A DNA stretch of 37,887 bases, taken from contig CAJNOQ010000912.1 in the NCBI GenBank assembly GCA_905250885.1, positions 1,390-39,276 on the forward strand, given 5' to 3'. A program made the translations under genes and the position numbers. Below, piece after piece: positions 34,277 through 37,887 of the stretch. The notes beneath the pieces are model-generated. The model had not been told where the DNA came from. It saw nothing but the letters and a program-made list of their open reading frames with translations, and searched no databases. The stretch is from Didymodactylos carnosus (Eukaryota; Rotifera; Eurotatoria; Philodinida; Philodinidae). Numbering within the stretch: the first letter of the stretch is position 1; the number at the start of each line of letters is the position of its first letter.

Positions 34277-36769
34277 ATTATATTATTATCATATACATAA
34301 TTTAGATACACTAACGTACAAAACGATAATAGTATAAATGGTTTAGTAGTAATAACAATAAAATTGGAATATCGAAGAAAAGCTTAAGTAGTAAATAATA
34401 ATATTTTGTTAATAATAAAAAATTATTATCATCATATCCAAGAGAATGAGTGATCTCTGTTTGGTATACCGCCTAGACAACATATTGTATACGATGTCAG
34501 AAAGAGAATATATACCAGAGAGAAATAATATCAGCAGAAAGAAAGAAAAGAATGCCAATTCTCGCTATTCTAGCTAACCATACGCAATATGATGATGATC
34601 GTCCCTATATTTCTATTCTTTAGTCTATATTTTTTATTTCGATGTGTCAAATATGGCGTCTCTTTTGACCATTAAAAGTTATAGATAGTGGAAAAAAAAA
34701 AAAGAAACCGAAACGAAACAAAACTTTAAAACTAAACAAAAAAAAATAAAATAACGAAGAAAAGAAAGGAGGAAACACCATGATGGTTTAGCAGGATTAT
34801 GCAGCAGAAGGAAAAAAATACATAATATCTCTTTTTTTTCTACTTATGCAAGAATAAAAACAAGAACAAGGAAAAAAGGTAACTTTTCCGTTATACGCTT
34901 AGTATATATGCTTTCTCTCTTTTTCTCTATTCTATTCAATGTACAGATACAAAAGCAATAATATACATAGATGAAATACTATGAAACAATTGTGAAATAA
35001 AGAAATAACATTATGTCATGTCATAAATATTAGAATTTTACACTCTATAGACGCGCGCCCGTGCTCATTTAAGTACGAAATTTCGATGAAGTAATTAGTT
35101 TAACAAGAAAGAACACAAAAGTAACAATGATAAATTATGCGATAACAATTAATAGATAATCTTTTCAAACCCTAGTTAAGCTATATGGGAAGTCTAAATG
35201 TTCAATTTTCCTCATTATCCGTCGTGATCATAAAATGGCCAAGATAACGTTGTTACATAAAACAGTTCAGCAGCTTGTAACTATGACTTCAGAAAAGAGC
35301 TTTTTAGCTTAGTTAGCACGGAGCAAAGATTAGTAATAGAGCAGCGTGTTTAAAATTAATTATTTTAATTTTTAATTTTTTAAAATTTTATTTATCAACG
35401 TTTTGAGAATACAATTCTCATTATCAAGAGAAGACACGTAACAACTGTCTCTACAACTGTCCTTCTAACGAGAAAAGTTGTCTCAATCTGACTACTTCAC
35501 AAAATTTTTATGTTTTTCATTGACAGTCAAAGTATATTCTAACCGAAAAAATAGAAATGAATAAATATTTGGTTAGAATATGTCAATGCATTTTATTCGA
35601 TTTCTTTCGTTATGTTGGCTACTTACCATATCAATTAATTCAATCAGTTAAGTTTTATGTGTTTCTAACATGCCAGAAACTTATTAAACAGCATTGCTAG
35701 CTTCTATAATCTCCTATCGTAGTACAACATCTCCAAACAACATTATTACAAAAGTTCGTTTGCATTTTGCTTCTTCGGATGAGAGACATTAAATAATTCT
35801 TTACATCTTGGAATAGTCATCAATAAAAGTAATATCGACGAAAATATTTGAATTCAAGAGAAACAATTTAGCGTTAAAAAAACGATTCAGAAGAATAGAC
35901 AGTTTTCAATTTTTGTTTAAAAAAATGAGACGATAGATGTTTTTCGTCCGTCCTGCGATAGTCATTGTAATAGACTCTGTTTTGGAAAAAACAGTCACCT
36001 TTGTGTAATGATACCTATTACTTGACTATTTGTTTTTAACTCTCTATTCAGAGCTCTGAAAAAAATCGAGGCCAATATTCACGATCCTGTCTTGAATGGA
36101 TCAAGATTTAAACGAAAGTATGTGGCTATAGCTTTTGTTCGTTCATTTTCAAACGAACTTGGATTAAAACAGTTGTTCAATATTGAATAATATTACTTCG
36201 TAGCTAATCTTACTTTATCTCTATGTATATACTAGTACAATAGTCATAGAATAGTTTTGTTAACCTCTTTTGAATCTTTTACCAAAATCAATATAGTTTC
36301 TTTGAAATAAATTTTCATGAGCTGAGAACATATTATTATCTTAGAAAAATGTCTGCTTAACAAAACTGCTTAGTTGAGAAAGGCATAAAAAGATGAGAAA
36401 GCAAATACATTTGAATAATGTAATTCTAAGCGGTTCTCAATAAATAAGTTACAAAAGGTTTCATGAGAGCTCTAATATCACCTGTATAACTGATGCACAC
36501 CTGTTTGTATCGCAACGTTTGATTACACTTGATAAAATCTTTCTCAGAAAATAACTATTTCGATATAAATCTTTCGTATTTTATCTTTCTTACTTTTTAA
36601 CTATGAAAATTTCCAAAAAGCTTAAAGAAAATCAAAACTATTGATAAAAAATTAGAATCGAATTTAAAAGCCGACGTTCAACATTCAAAGCACTTTCTTC
36701 TCGAACAAATGAAGAACTACTGTTGACCGAAGCAGTGTAGAGAAGAATCGTCTGAAATACTTTGTACAC
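34277..36769. other. Upstream region of the most distal GRIP first exon
   Basis: AT-rich DNA that should contain the 5' UTR and promoter of the exon at 34276; no core promoter motif stands out. A gapped inverted repeat lies at 35518-35589. No coding exon is supported. Confidence 0.45.
35518..35589. repeat. Gapped inverted repeat
   Basis: CATTGACA and TATTCTAACC on the left (separated by nine extra bases) match, inverted and contiguous, the right arm ending at 35589. It could form a stem-loop or be a small decayed element. Confidence 0.6.
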
Positions 36770-36771
36770 TA

Positions 36772-37204
36772 CACTGTAAAAAATAACGTGTATAAATGAC
36801 ACACAAAAAGTGAACACCAAACGATATCCAGTGACCGTCTAGAGTGTCGTTGGTCAGTGTGTAACTTACACACCTAGACCCATGATATGGTCTAGTTGTC
36901 GAAACATTTTGAGCTAGAGATGCCTGAAAACTATATGAGTCGGTCGTCCAAATCTCATAAAATCGATTAGTTTTGTTTTCTATTATTTTGTTGTCTGTTT
37001 TAGCTGAAAATGACTGCATATGTATTTCGAAACATGCTGATCATGATTCTCAAACGTGATTTTTCTTTTCTACCCTTTTCCTGCTTAGAAACTCACTCAC
37101 AAAATCTTTTTTTAACACAATGAGACTGACTGTCTAGAAAAAATACACACTTTTTGATGTCGAATGAATGTTTAGGTCATTTGCAAACTTTATTTTTTAC
37201 AGTG
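36772..37204. mobile_element. TA-flanked MITE, mariner/Tc1 type
   Basis: A 433-bp segment bounded by perfect 15-bp inverted repeats (CACTGTAAAAAATAA) and flanked on both sides by TA. Similarity continues past the perfect part, with a shared AAATGAC word. TA duplication is the mark of Tc1/mariner insertion. The overlapping minus-strand frame inside has no recognisable domain and is treated as non-coding. Confidence 0.75.
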
Positions 37205-37821
37205 TACTGTTAATTATAAAAGACACATCTGTTAGTTAAGGTGTTTTGGGGCAGTAAATCAGTGCTAACTCGAGGAGTAAATGTACTGATCTCTGCAATT
37301 GGGCACTTTTTTCTACATAGCGCTATAGTTTATCAAAAAAGTAGGTCTGATTTTACAAAACTGAAAGATCATCTACAAAAGCGCGTGTTGTTTAAGGATT
37401 GGAAATCTTCTAGGAAAACTTCCACCTACGAAGACACTTTATATTTCGAAAGTAAATATGTGTACCAACTCAAACATGTGTCTATCTTAATTAATGATTT
37501 TTGGTTGAATTCGATGTGAAAAATAATCGATGCTCATTGTACTCATTTTCTGCTCTGCATACAAATATCACCTGGATATCTCAAAATTTAGTAAATACTC
37601 AAAGTCTCTCTAATTGTAATTTCATTCAGTCTATTTTATAATTTCTGCTTCTAATAGCTAACACTTTTGAGTTACCGAGTTTTATGGACGCTTTTTTCAC
37701 GTATAAATAAATGTTATTGTTATTCTCTATTTTTCGAAGTATATACTGTGACGGATTTTCCACCTCAACCTCATCACCCACATGATTCATCCCCTAGATT
37801 CATTATGTTACGTTCTCTTCC
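37205..37821. other. Spacer between two related element ends
   Basis: It lies between the TA-flanked MITE and the partial related copy at the window edge. A + strand frame (37241-37519, 92 codons) lacks any recognised domain or splice context. Not assigned. Confidence 0.35.
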
Positions 37822-37887
37822 GCATCGTACAAAATAAAGTTTGCAAATGACCTAAACATTCATTCACATCAAAAAGTGTGTATTTTT
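37822..37887. mobile_element. Partial related copy of the MITE terminus, cut by the window edge
   Basis: From about 37833 to the end, the sequence is nearly the exact reverse complement of the right end of the neighbouring MITE (37141-37196), differing by about one missing base. It is therefore the beginning of another copy in the opposite orientation, or one arm of a larger composite. The outermost bases (CATCGTACAAAATAA) are degraded relative to CACTGTAAAAAATAA. Confidence 0.65.

Noticed and set aside
36717..37019. 100-codon minus-strand frame with a GTGTAAGT donor-like site, as an extra GRIP first exon
   Set aside because: Most of it lies inside the TA-flanked MITE, and the donor would leave the frame in phase 0, which does not fit the phase-1 acceptor of the common exon.
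37241..37519. 92-codon + strand frame
   Set aside because: No recognised domain or splice context, and it lies between two repeat ends; treated as chance or repeat-derived.
1..37887. tRNA, rRNA, CRISPR or bacterial operon features
   Set aside because: Reading both strands showed no tRNA-like B-box/cloverleaf, no regular spaced repeats and no polycistronic gene order; the genes are spliced animal genes.

Overview
The window is animal nuclear DNA: very AT-rich, with spliced genes, canonical GT-AG introns mostly 54-67 bp long, and no bacterial features. An innexin together with a seven-PDZ GRIP-type scaffold points to a bilaterian invertebrate. AT-richness, tiny introns, Asn-rich linkers and many small inverted-repeat elements fit a rotifer such as a bdelloid, but that assignment is inference. 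No rRNA, tRNA, CRISPR array or prokaryotic operon was seen.

Layout. (1) 1-630: promoter and 5' region of an innexin gene. (2) 631-1918, + strand: a complete three-exon innexin (388 aa), with a poly(A) signal 12 bases after the stop. (3) About 1937-4577: convergent intergenic DNA with no supported gene. (4) 4994-11431, - strand: the common body of a GRIP (glutamate-receptor-interacting-protein type) gene, 18 exons encoding seven PDZ domains. (5) 11432 to about 34276, - strand: the 5' part of the same gene. It holds four alternative first coding exons (34156-34276, 26590-26845, 17751-17997, 13025-13112), each with an ATG preceded by an in-frame stop and each ending after the first base of a codon. 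It also holds two cassette exons (28495-28551, 21715-21834) that start and end in that same phase. Every combination allowed by exon order therefore joins the common exon at 11431 in frame. (6) 34277-37887: upstream DNA with a TA-flanked inverted-repeat element and part of a related copy.

Together the GRIP exons predict a family of scaffolds of about 1074-1170 aa that share all seven PDZ domains and differ only in the N-terminus. One N-terminus starts MPSWKINC and resembles the palmitoylated N-terminal variant of mammalian GRIP1. Such a set of N-termini could route one PDZ scaffold to different membranes, and the separate first exons imply separate promoters. This is the main discovery candidate of the window.

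The GRIP introns carry at least six non-autonomous DNA-transposon-like elements with terminal inverted repeats. Three are flanked by TTAA, as piggyBac insertions are. One long-TIR element lies just upstream of a cassette exon, and another fills the intron inside PDZ2. A decayed coding stretch on the + strand lies at about 20026-20869. Innexins build gap junctions and GRIP scaffolds cluster receptors and adhesion proteins, so both genes act at cell contacts, but nothing in the sequence shows that they are co-regulated.
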